Positions 1-6,632 of a DNA stretch of 21,571 bases are shown here, piece by piece. The position numbers and the translations under genes were made by a program. Source of the stretch: an uncultured Collinsella sp. GTDB lineage: Bacteria > Actinomycetota > Coriobacteriia > Coriobacteriales > Coriobacteriaceae. The notes beneath the pieces were generated by a model. That model made no database searches, was not told the DNA's origin, and was given only the letters and a program-made list of their open reading frames with translations. The DNA is taken from NCBI GenBank assembly GCA_958453935.1, contig CAUDZT010000040.1:1-21571 (forward strand). Direction: 5' to 3'. How positions within the stretch are numbered: position 1 is the first letter of the stretch; every line of letters begins with the position of its first letter.

Positions 1-16
1 GAAAAGCTACAATGAA

Positions 17-50
17 GGCGTCCGGGTCCACGCGGCCCGGGCGCCTTTTT
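17..50 (+). terminator. Rho-independent terminator of an upstream gene
   Basis: A 10-bp GC-rich stem (GGCGTCCGGG with CCCGGGCGCC, one G-U pair) with a 9-nt loop is followed directly by five T residues. It probably ends a transcript entering from left of the window. No gene is visible in the first 97 bases. Confidence 0.8.
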
Positions 51-80
51 GATGCAAAGTAACCTGACCCCAATGCACCA
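51..80. repeat. Dispersed REP-like element, copy 1
   Basis: The stretch reads GATGCAAAGTAACCTGACCC then CAATGCACCA. It is closely related to the element at 1261-1295 (shared TGCAAAG-AACCTG-CCCC-ATGCACCA) and on the minus strand carries GGGTCAGGTT followed by ACTTTG. Its termini are imperfectly inverted (GATGCA / TGCACC). It lies between a terminator and the hydrolase gene. It is non-coding. Confidence 0.6.
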
Positions 81-97
81 TAGTTGATGGGAGGGCC

Positions 98-1258
98 ATG
101 TCGGATTCCTCTAATTTTTTGACCTATGCCCAGACGACGTTTGATTCGTTTGAGGAGCAGCCGTTCTGTGCGGTGGATAGCCTGGTCTTTGCGTGGCTGT
201 CCTATTTGCGTTTGCCGGGTGATATGGCGGAGCTGACGAACTGGCAGGGCCTAGACGTACGCGAGCTGCTGCGTGCCGAGTGCTACCGGGACATGATTGG
301 CGACCTGTGGGATCCGGAGGGGAGCAGGGCCTTGTTGGAGGCCGTGGCAGCAAGCCCTCGCTACCGTGGCGTGCACGTTTGCGGTTATCGTGCCGTGAGC
401 GATGTGGTGGCGACAGAGCAGTTTGCAGCCATGGCGTTCCGGTTTCCGGCGGGGTTTAGCTATCTTTCCTTCCGGGGGACCGATAGTACGATTGTGGGCT
501 GGAAAGAGGACTTTAACATGGCGTTCCGGTGTCCTGTGCCGGCCCAGGAATCCGCGGCGCGTTATGTAGACGAGGCGGCGGACGCGATTGACGGGCCGCT
601 TTTGTGCGGAGGTCATTCCAAGGGTGGAAACCTTGCGGTGTACGGTGCGGCGATGTGCGCCGATGTCGCCCGTGAGCGAATCGAACGGGTGTATTCCCAT
701 GATGGTCCTGGCTTCGTCGAGGAGTTCCTGAACGGCAACGCCTTTGCCGATCTTTCCGGCCGCATCGATAAGACGCTACCTCGGTCGTCGATCTTTGGCA
801 TGATGTTCGAGACACAGGAGGACTATGCCATCGTTGAGAGCACCGAGTTCAGCCTGCTGCAGCACAATCCCTTTAGCTGGGTGGTTGATGGTCGCGACTT
901 CGTGTACTGTGAGCGCCTGTCCGCCGGTGCTCGATACGTTGATGGCTCCATTCGCGAGATGCTGCTTGCAGTGGGGCCTGCCGAGCGCGAGCGTTTTGTA
1001 GATGCATTGTTCTCCGTGTTTGAGGCTACGGGTGCTGAGCGGTTTGCGGATATCGCTGGGAATCTGCGCGAGAGCCTGCCCGTGATGCTCCAGGCTGCGC
1101 AAGGTTTCGACAAGGATACGCGACGCTTTGTCTCGCAGACCATCGTGGCAATCCTTAAATGCGCGCTGCTGCCCAAACGACCCCAGATCGACATGTCCAC
1201 TGCCGGTAAGAGTCTGGCAGAACAGCTCGAGGCTTGGCAGTCCGAGCTTCTGCGCTAG
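98..1258 (+). CDS. DUF2974 (Mbeg1-like) alpha/beta-hydrolase family protein
   Basis: A 386-residue cytosolic protein with no signal peptide or membrane segment. It has a lipase-like fold signature: FRGTD near residues 125-129, as in oxyanion-region motifs of lipase-like hydrolases, and a nucleophile elbow GHSKGG with Ser174. The sequence DGPGF near residue 203 is typical of the DUF2974 family. The start ATG has a purine-rich GGGAGG just upstream, with short spacing. Substrate and physiological role are unknown; members are annotated as putative lipases or esterases from the fold alone. It appears monocistronic, lying between a terminator plus repeat and a second copy of the repeat. Confidence 0.85.
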   Translation: MSDSSNFLTYAQTTFDSFEEQPFCAVDSLVFAWLSYLRLPGDMAELTNWQGLDVRELLRAECYRDMIGDLWDPEGSRALLEAVAASPRYRGVHVCGYRAVSDVVATEQFAAMAFRFPAGFSYLSFRGTDSTIVGWKEDFNMAFRCPVPAQESAARYVDEAADAIDGPLLCGGHSKGGNLAVYGAAMCADVARERIERVYSHDGPGFVEEFLNGNAFADLSGRIDKTLPRSSIFGMMFETQEDYAIVESTEFSLLQHNPFSWVVDGRDFVYCERLSAGARYVDGSIREMLLAVGPAERERFVDALFSVFEATGAERFADIAGNLRESLPVMLQAAQGFDKDTRRFVSQTIVAILKCALLPKRPQIDMSTAGKSLAEQLEAWQSELLR

Positions 1259-1260
1259 CC

Positions 1261-1295
1261 ATTGGTGCAAAGCAACCTGTCCCCGATGCACCAAT
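1261..1295. repeat. Dispersed REP-like element, copy 2
   Basis: A perfect 9-bp terminal inverted repeat, ATTGGTGCA / TGCACCAAT, encloses AAGCAACCTGTCCCCGA. On the minus strand the core reads GGGGACAGGTT-GCTTTGC. It is the same family as 51-80, and the core is shared with 17542-17577. It begins three bases after the hydrolase stop codon. Confidence 0.65.
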
Positions 1296-1324
1296 CTTCG
1301 ATGCGCTCGGGAGGGCTCGACCGC

Positions 1325-1330
1325 TATACT
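1325..1330 (+). promoter_or_regulatory. Candidate -10 box for the ndpA-like gene
   Basis: TATACT lies about 38 bases before the chosen start codon, in the short gap between the repeat and the gene. No convincing -35 box is seen at 16-18 bp, so this is a weak call. Confidence 0.4.
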
Positions 1331-1368
1331 GGTTCGTGCCGAAATCGATCTAGAACGGAATGCCGTAT

Positions 1369-2373
1369 ATGAAAATCAATCACGCGATTCTGCATATCCT
1401 GGACTTTGACTCTGCCGTCAACGTTATGAGCCAGCGCGAGCTCGATATCGAGAGTCGTACCGTGCGCAACTTCGTGACCACGCATCTGCGCCGCGCACGT
1501 ACCTCGGCCGACAATAAACGCGCCACGTTTGCCGAGAACTCTGCGTTTGGCGGCGAGCTCAAGGGCTATTTCTTTGGCGAGCGCGAGTTCGTGGACCTGT
1601 CGCAGCAGATTGCGGAGTTTATCTCCTCCGAGCTCACCAAAGCCGAGAAAGCCGAGTCCACCGACGTGCTCGTGGCCGATTTTGACGACGATGAGGATGC
1701 CCGCTGGTTTGCCGTGATGCTGCTGGGCTCCAAGCAGGCTTTTATGCACGAAGTGGGCCGCGAGGAGGGAGAGGTGCGCAACGACATCGCGCGCCACTAC
1801 GCCATTCTGCCGAACCCCTCGCAAAAGGTGCCGAGCTATGCCATCGTGCGTGCGAGCACCATGGAGATCGGTTACGTGGACAAGAAGCGCAAGATTGCCG
1901 GTGAGGACCGTATGCTTATCCCCGATGGCCTGCTGCAGTGCGACACGGGCGTATCAGGCAAGGAGGTCATCGACACCGTGACGCGTGTGGTCGAGGAAGT
2001 CGCCGAGGAGCACGGTGCCAATACGGCCGTGGCGCTCGCCAAGGTTAAGGCTGCCGTCGCCGAGAAAGTCGAGGATGACGAGGAGCTGCCGCCCTGGGAT
2101 ATCGTCGATGAGGTCTTTGAGGACGAACCGGTTATCAAGGAGAGCGTGCGCGCGGCACTGACTGAGGAGAAGGTGCCTGAGCGTGTGCCCGTGGAGCGCA
2201 AGCAGGTCGAACGCGCGGCCGTGCGCAACCACAAGATTCGTACCGATACGGGCATCGAGATCAGCTTTCCGGCCGAGATGGGCTCGAACTCCGAGTACAT
2301 CGAGTTCGTCAACGAACCCAACGGCCTCATCTCCATCGAGCTCAAGAATATCGGCAGCATCGAGAATCGATAG
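1369..2373 (+). CDS. Nucleoid-associated protein, NdpA/YejK-like (PF04245-type)
   Basis: A 334-residue acidic protein. Its start MKINHAILHILD and the overall pattern (self-contained alpha/beta domain, mid-protein KVPSYAIVRAST, C-terminal EISFPAEMGSNSEYIEFVNEPNG) match the Gram-positive branch of the 37-kDa nucleoid-associated family. Those proteins bind nucleoid DNA; their precise role is poorly known. Residues around 205-270 are charged and rich in Glu and Val, probably a linker or coil. I chose the ATG at 1369 over the in-frame ATG at 1360. The CGGA ribosome-binding-like sequence abuts 1360 with no spacing but sits 9 nt from 1369, and family members begin with the MKIN-type sequence. The gene stands alone and converges on the lysine operon. 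Confidence 0.8.
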   Translation: MKINHAILHILDFDSAVNVMSQRELDIESRTVRNFVTTHLRRARTSADNKRATFAENSAFGGELKGYFFGEREFVDLSQQIAEFISSELTKAEKAESTDVLVADFDDDEDARWFAVMLLGSKQAFMHEVGREEGEVRNDIARHYAILPNPSQKVPSYAIVRASTMEIGYVDKKRKIAGEDRMLIPDGLLQCDTGVSGKEVIDTVTRVVEEVAEEHGANTAVALAKVKAAVAEKVEDDEELPPWDIVDEVFEDEPVIKESVRAALTEEKVPERVPVERKQVERAAVRNHKIRTDTGIEISFPAEMGSNSEYIEFVNEPNGLISIELKNIGSIENR

Positions 2374-2400
2374 CGGCTCGAGTAGATTGACCGTAACGAA

Positions 2401-2430
2401 AAGGCCAAAGCCCTTTGGGGCTTCGGCCTT
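2401..2430. terminator. Bidirectional terminator between ndpA-like gene and dapH
   Basis: Two 6-bp blocks, AAGGCC/GGCCTT and AAGCCC/GGGCTT, are separated by one mismatch and closed by a TTTG loop. The T-run is better on the minus strand (TTTTCG), so it probably ends the lysine operon and also serves the converging gene. Confidence 0.75.
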
Positions 2431-2451
2431 CTTGGTAAAACCGCGTAACTA

Positions 2452-3171
2452 TTAAAGCTGACGTAGTCCCTCTTCGAGGCCGGTCTTGCTGTCGGTTTTC
2501 TCATCGCGCATCTTGATGACGCGGGCGGGGACGCCGGCCACGACGGCACCAGCGGGGACGTCCTCGACGCACACGGCGCCGGCGGCAACGACAGCGCCCT
2601 TGCCTACGTGCACGCCTTCCAGGACCACGGCGTTGGCGCCGATCATGACATCGTCCTCGATGATGACGGGCGTGGCGCTTGCGGGTTCAACGACGCCTGC
2701 CAACACGGTTCCAGCGCCGATGTGGCAGTTCTTGCCCACTGTGGCGCGGCCGCCCAGCACGGCGCCCATATCGATCATGGAGCCTTCGCCGATGACGGAG
2801 CCGATGTTGATGATGGCACCCATCATGATGACGGCGCGATCGCCGATCTCGACGCGGTCGCGGATGATTGCGCCCGGCTCGATGCGGGCGTTGATGCCCT
2901 TGAGGTCGAGCATGGGCACGGCGGAGTTGCGGCAGTCGTTCTCTACGTCGTAGTAGTCGATGGAATCGGCATTGGCGACCAGGATGGTCTTAAGCTCATC
3001 CCAGTTGCCAAAGACGGTCTTGCCGCGATGACCGCCGTAGACGTGCGCATTGCCCCACTGGACCTTCATGCCCGGCTTTTCGCGCACGTACAGTTTGACG
3101 GGCGTTTTCTTGGGCGCGGTGGCGATGTAGTTGATAATCTCCTGTGCATCCATCTCGGCTGCGTTACTCAT
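2452..3171 (-). CDS. dapH: Tetrahydrodipicolinate N-acetyltransferase (DapH)
   Basis: A 239-residue protein, the usual DapH length. An N-terminal DapH-type domain (about 1-85, with QWGNAHVYGG near 38-47) is followed by a left-handed beta-helix of hexapeptide repeats (about 95-215; for example IGEGSMIDMGAVLGGRATVG) and the VVAGVPARVIKM ending typical of the family. It acetylates L-2,3,4,5-tetrahydrodipicolinate using acetyl-CoA, which commits the cell to the acetylase route to meso-diaminopimelate. AAAAGGAG lies 9 nt before the ATG. It is the last gene of the riboswitch-controlled lysine operon, 39 nt after dapB, and ends before a shared terminator. An acetyl- rather than succinyl-transferase is inferred from the N-terminal domain and length. 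Confidence 0.93.
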   Translation of the reverse strand: MSNAAEMDAQEIINYIATAPKKTPVKLYVREKPGMKVQWGNAHVYGGHRGKTVFGNWDELKTILVANADSIDYYDVENDCRNSAVPMLDLKGINARIEPGAIIRDRVEIGDRAVIMMGAIINIGSVIGEGSMIDMGAVLGGRATVGKNCHIGAGTVLAGVVEPASATPVIIEDDVMIGANAVVLEGVHVGKGAVVAAGAVCVEDVPAGAVVAGVPARVIKMRDEKTDSKTGLEEGLRQL

Positions 3172-3210
3172 ATGCTGTTTCTCCTTTTCGTGGATACGGT
3201 TGATACCTGG

Positions 3211-3951
3211 TTAGGCAAACATGACCTGGTCGAAGGTGTAGAAGCCGGGGTCGCGGGTGATGAGCTTCTGGGCGGCGGCCAGGGCGCCGTTGACAAAGAT
3301 CTGGCGGCTCGTGGCACGGTGTGTGAGCGTGACCTCCTCGTCCTGGCCAAAGAAACTCACCTCGTGCACGCCGGCGACAGTGCCACCGCGCAGCGAGTGC
3401 ATGCCGATCTCCTTGGGGTCGCGTGCGCCGCACATGCCCTCGCGGCCATAGACGGGGTGGTAACCTGCCTCGGGCTCGGCTTCGACGACGGCGTCGAGCA
3501 GCAGCTTCGCGGTGCCGCTGGGGGCGTCGGCCTTTTGGTTGTGGTGCGTCTCGACAATCTCGCAGTCAAAGCCGGGCAGCTCACGCGTGGCCTGTGCCAC
3601 CAGATGACGCAGGGCCGCGATGCCGATGGAGTAATTGCCGGAGTGCATGACGCGGGCGTTCTGACCCAGCTCGCGCAGGCGATCCATCTGCTCGGGCGTG
3701 TAGCCCGTGGTGCCCGAGACCAACGCCGCGCCCGTGCGCTCGACATAGGCGACGACAGCATTGAAGGCCGCAACGTTCGAGAAGTCGATGATGACGTCGG
3801 CTGCTGGGGCGTTCTCGAGCTCGGACAAGTCGAAGCCGATCTGGGCGACGATGTCAAAAACGGCCTCTCCAGCGGCGTTGACAATGCCCTCGGCGGTAGT
3901 GCGGATGAGCGAGCCCATGCGGCCCGTTCCCATAATGACGGTCTTAATCAA
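3211..3951 (-). CDS. dapB: 4-hydroxy-tetrahydrodipicolinate reductase (DapB)
   Basis: A 246-residue NAD(P)H-dependent reductase. The nucleotide-binding loop is GTGRMG at 8-13. The VSGTTGY motif is at 78-84, and the substrate and catalytic segment ETHHNQKADAPSGTAK at 134-149 has the His-His pair and Lys140. It converts 4-hydroxy-tetrahydrodipicolinate to tetrahydrodipicolinate in the cytosol. The start codon overlaps the end of dapA by 8 nt, which points to translational coupling. The C-terminal half follows the usual DapB fold with no missing motif. Confidence 0.95.
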   Translation of the reverse strand: MIKTVIMGTGRMGSLIRTTAEGIVNAAGEAVFDIVAQIGFDLSELENAPAADVIIDFSNVAAFNAVVAYVERTGAALVSGTTGYTPEQMDRLRELGQNARVMHSGNYSIGIAALRHLVAQATRELPGFDCEIVETHHNQKADAPSGTAKLLLDAVVEAEPEAGYHPVYGREGMCGARDPKEIGMHSLRGGTVAGVHEVSFFGQDEEVTLTHRATSRQIFVNGALAAAQKLITRDPGFYTFDQVMFA

Positions 3952-4834
3952 GCAGACCAGCTCCCTTCAAAGCATCGGTAAGTGCAGCGCGCGTGTCGTT
4001 GGCCATGGGGCACAGCGGCATACGGTAGTTTGCCTCGATCATACCCATCTGAGCGAGCGCCTCTTTGACGGGGATGGGGTTGACCTCACTAAAGAGGGCG
4101 TTGATGAGCGGCTGACCGGCAATCTGGATATCGCGGGCGCGCTCCACGTCGCCGTCCAGATAGGCACGGCACATGTCGTGCACGAGCTGCGGCTGAACGT
4201 CTGCCCACACGCTGATGGTACCCGAAGCGCCTAGGCTCATGAGCGGCACGGTGAGGGCATCCTCGCCCGAGTACATGCGGAAGTCGTCTGACAGCAGGTG
4301 GGCGATCTTGGCCGCGTAGGCGACGTTGCCCGAGGCCTCCTTGATGCCCATGATGTTGGGGTGCGCGGCCAAGCGCTCTACGTTGCGCTCGCTGATGCCG
4401 CAGCCACAGCGGCCGGGGATGTTGTACAGAATGCAGGGGATGTCCACGGCGTCGGCCACGGTCTTAAAGTGCTGGTAGATGCCCTCTTCGTTAGACTTGT
4501 TGTAGTAGGGGGTAATGAGCAGCAGACCATCGGCGCCCAGGCCCTGGTAAGTGAGCGACTTAGTGAGCATGGTCTGCGTGGAGTTAGAGCCCGAGCCGGC
4601 GATGACGGGGACGCGTCCTGCAACATGCTTGACAACGGCGGCGACGACGGAGTTGTCTTCGTCATCGGTCATCGTGGCGCTCTCTCCGGTGGTGCCCAGG
4701 GTGAGGATGGCGTCAGTGCCATTTTGCAGGTGGAAATCGATAAGGCGCTCAAGCGCGTCAAAGTCGACACTGCCGTCCTTTTTAAACGGCGTGACAAGGG
4801 CGACGATTGAGCCCTCGAGATTGCGGATATCCAT
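3944..4834 (-). CDS. dapA: DapA read from the internal start (alternative or additional product)
   Basis: A 296-residue reading beginning MDIRNLEGSIVALVTPF, exactly the normal length and N-terminus of 4-hydroxy-tetrahydrodipicolinate synthase. AAGGAG (4841-4846) lies 6 nt before this ATG, as strong as any site in the window. It is unlikely to occur by chance in a linker. The product condenses pyruvate with aspartate semialdehyde. Whether the cell makes this form, the fusion, or both cannot be decided from sequence. The end overlaps dapB by 8 nt. Confidence 0.7.
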   Translation of the reverse strand: MDIRNLEGSIVALVTPFKKDGSVDFDALERLIDFHLQNGTDAILTLGTTGESATMTDDEDNSVVAAVVKHVAGRVPVIAGSGSNSTQTMLTKSLTYQGLGADGLLLITPYYNKSNEEGIYQHFKTVADAVDIPCILYNIPGRCGCGISERNVERLAAHPNIMGIKEASGNVAYAAKIAHLLSDDFRMYSGEDALTVPLMSLGASGTISVWADVQPQLVHDMCRAYLDGDVERARDIQIAGQPLINALFSEVNPIPVKEALAQMGMIEANYRMPLCPMANDTRAALTDALKGAGLLD

Positions 4835-6253
4835 GTTCTTCTCCTTCGCTTCCGCGATCTGGACGCGTTTGTTCCATTGGGCGGTGACTGCTAGGCGCTC
4901 GTCCTGAGCGCGACGGCGGGCGGCATCGGCGCGCGATTTGGCCAGCAGCTCGCGGCCGCACGGCAGCACGTCGAGCGTGGCAAAGTAATCGCCCGGGCGC
5001 TCGGCGCGGCGGATGAGGTCTGCCGAGCCATCGGGGCGCAGCAGGACCTCGGCGGAGCGCAGACGGCCGTTGTAGTTGTAGCCCATGGAGTAGCCATGCG
5101 CGCCGGTGTCGTGAATCACGAGCAGGTCGCCCATGTCGATATGCGGCAGCTCGCGGTCGATGGCGAACTTATCGTTGTTCTCGCACAGATTGCCCGTGAT
5201 GTCGTAGGTGTCCGTAGCGGGCGCTGTGGTCTTGTCGTCACCACCCGGTTGGCCCATCACCGTAATGTGGTGGTAGGCGCCATACATGGCGGGACGAATA
5301 AGGTCAACGGCACTGGCGTCCACGCCGATATAGTCCTTGTAGATCTGCTTCTCATGGATGGTCTTGGTGACCAGGCACCCATAGGGGCCCATCATAAAGC
5401 GGCCCATCTCGGTACAGATTGCCACATCGCCCATGCCGGCGGGAACCAGAATCTCGTCGTAGGCCGTGTGCACCCCTTCACCGATGGCGTGGATGTCGTT
5501 GGCCTGCTGCTCGGGCAGGTAGGGGATACCGACGCCGCCGGACAGATTGATGAAGGCGACGTGTGCGCCGGTCTCGCGCTCCAGGCGCACGGCAAGCTCA
5601 AAGAGGATGCGCGCGAGCTTGGGGTAGTAGTCGTTGGTGACGGTGTTGCTGGCAAGGAATGCGTGGATGCCAAAGCGCTCGGCGCCCTTGGCCTTGAGCG
5701 TGCGGAAGGCTTCGAAGAGCTGCTCGGTGGTCATGCCATATTTGGAGTCGCCCGGGTTGTCCATGATGCCGTTGGAGAGCTGAAACAGGCCGCCTGGATT
5801 AAAGCGGCAGCTGACCGTCTTGGGGATGGGCCCCGCAACACGCTCAAAGAACTCAATGTGGCTGATGTCGTCAAAGTTGACGATGGCACCCAGCTTGTCG
5901 GCGAGCTCAAAGTCGGCAGCCGGCGTGTCGTTGGACGAGAACATGATGTCGTGTCCCGTGATACCCAGCGATCGGGCGATCATGAGCTCGGTATAGCTCG
6001 AGCAATCGCAGCCGCAGCCGTATTCGTTGAGAATGGAGATGAGCGCCGGGTTGGGGTTGGCCTTGACGGCAAAGTATTCCTTAAAGCCCGGGTTCCATGC
6101 AAAGGCGTCGCGCACTTCTTGCATGTTGCGGCGGATGCCCGCCTCGTCGTATAGATGAAACGGCGTGGGGAACTGCTCGACGATATGCTCGAGCGTCTCC
6201 TTGTCCACAAACGGCTGCTTGGCCGCATATGCCTCGTTGGGGGTCAATGCCAT
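3944..6253 (-). CDS. lysA-dapA: LysA-DapA in one frame: diaminopimelate decarboxylase fused to dihydrodipicolinate synthase
   Basis: One uninterrupted 769-codon frame. Residues 1 to about 440 are a fold-type III PLP decarboxylase: the PLP lysine is K64 in FAVKANPNP, a glycine-rich segment LSGGVGIPYLP lies at 237-247, and CENNDKFA at 357-364 holds the Cys-Glu active-site pair. Residues 474-769 are DapA: TLGTTGESATM at 518-528, Tyr610 in YNIPGR, and the Schiff-base Lys638 in GIKEASG. The Tyr-Lys spacing of 28 matches E. coli DapA (Y133/K161). Between them is a charged, probably helical, 34-residue linker with no stop codon. LysA performs the last step to lysine and DapA the first committed step. 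An ideal ribosome binding site precedes the DapA methionine, so free DapA may also be made. The gene opens the operon and lies under a lysine riboswitch. GAGG lies 10 nt before the LysA ATG. Confidence 0.88.
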   Translation of the reverse strand: MALTPNEAYAAKQPFVDKETLEHIVEQFPTPFHLYDEAGIRRNMQEVRDAFAWNPGFKEYFAVKANPNPALISILNEYGCGCDCSSYTELMIARSLGITGHDIMFSSNDTPAADFELADKLGAIVNFDDISHIEFFERVAGPIPKTVSCRFNPGGLFQLSNGIMDNPGDSKYGMTTEQLFEAFRTLKAKGAERFGIHAFLASNTVTNDYYPKLARILFELAVRLERETGAHVAFINLSGGVGIPYLPEQQANDIHAIGEGVHTAYDEILVPAGMGDVAICTEMGRFMMGPYGCLVTKTIHEKQIYKDYIGVDASAVDLIRPAMYGAYHHITVMGQPGGDDKTTAPATDTYDITGNLCENNDKFAIDRELPHIDMGDLLVIHDTGAHGYSMGYNYNGRLRSAEVLLRPDGSADLIRRAERPGDYFATLDVLPCGRELLAKSRADAARRRAQDERLAVTAQWNKRVQIAEAKEKNMDIRNLEGSIVALVTPFKKDGSVDFDALERLIDFHLQNGTDAILTLGTTGESATMTDDEDNSVVAAVVKHVAGRVPVIAGSGSNSTQTMLTKSLTYQGLGADGLLLITPYYNKSNEEGIYQHFKTVADAVDIPCILYNIPGRCGCGISERNVERLAAHPNIMGIKEASGNVAYAAKIAHLLSDDFRMYSGEDALTVPLMSLGASGTISVWADVQPQLVHDMCRAYLDGDVERARDIQIAGQPLINALFSEVNPIPVKEALAQMGMIEANYRMPLCPMANDTRAALTDALKGAGLLD

Positions 6254-6331
6254 GTCCCGTAAACCTCGCTATCCAGACGGCACCATCTGCGCATCGAATC
6301 CGCATAGCGTGGACCCCATGTCCGGATAGCG
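6254..6331 (-). promoter_or_regulatory. Expression platform of the lysine riboswitch (predicted translational switch)
   Basis: The 3' strand of P1 with its flank (6320-6331) is complementary over 12 positions, one of them G-U, to GTCTGGATAGCG at 6267-6278, just before the lysA GAGG. A second copy of the motif, CCACGCTAT (6304-6312), can pair with ATAGCGAGG (6264-6272), which includes that GAGG. With P1 formed, the second pairing would hide the ribosome binding site. With P1 open, the first pairing would free it. There is no U-run terminator here. This is a model from base pairing only. Confidence 0.6.
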
Positions 6332-6482
6332 CTCCCGCATTGCTGCAGACAGTCCTGCGGGTGTTTCCCACAGGCCCACCAGGCTTTTCGTGCCTGAAAA
6401 ACCCAGTTCGGCGGGTTTCGCCTCCCCACGGGGTCAAAGCCTGCCGGCTCGCCCGCGGCTCTTCGTGCCCGCGCCTCTATCA
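6325..6482 (-). ncRNA. Lysine riboswitch (L-box) aptamer
   Basis: The minus strand starts with GATAGAGGCGC and ends with GGGAGCGCTATC, so P1 closes as GATAG/CTATC with the conserved AGAGG-GC and GGAG-GCTATC flanks. The interior contains an ACGAAGAG segment, GGGGAGGCGAAACC then CGCCGAACTGGG, a CAGGC/GCCTG hairpin, GGACTGTC, and a final 5-bp stem with a GCAA loop. The order and spacing resemble the Bacillus lysC leader. It lies directly upstream of lysA, which fits lysine-mediated repression of the whole operon. Confidence 0.87.
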
Positions 6483-6492
6483 AGTGGTAAAG

Positions 6493-6521
6493 ACCCTACC
6501 ACGTTGCACTTTACCAAACAA
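6493..6521 (-). promoter_or_regulatory. Candidate promoter of the lysine operon
   Basis: On the minus strand TTGTTT (6516-6521) and TAGGGT (6493-6498) are separated by exactly 17 bp. This predicts a start near 6486, just before the aptamer's first base-paired residue. The -10 is a weak match. Confidence 0.5.
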
Positions 6522-6538
6522 GAGTATTCGTATATAAC
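6510..6538 (+). promoter_or_regulatory. Candidate promoter of the M20D amidohydrolase gene
   Basis: TTTACC (6510-6515) and TATAAC (6533-6538) are separated by 17 bp in an AT-rich patch. The -35 box overlaps the predicted spacer of the opposing lysine-operon promoter, so the two promoters would be divergent and face to face. Confidence 0.5.
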
Positions 6539-6632
6539 GTTTAAAAAATGCAGGGATATGCTGGAAACAAGGGTGCGGCAATCTTGCGGCACAATAGATG
6601 GCAACCGTTGCGCACCCATGGAAGGAATCAAT

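Noticed and set aside
2608..3981. A 457-codon plus-strand frame opposite dapH and dapB
   Set aside because: It spans two convincing genes on the other strand and shows only repetitive Asp/Gly/Val/His composition.
6254..6490. T-box leader for the lysine operon
   Set aside because: No T-box consensus (TGGNACCGCG-like) sequence is present, and the L-box motifs with a closing P1 explain the region fully.
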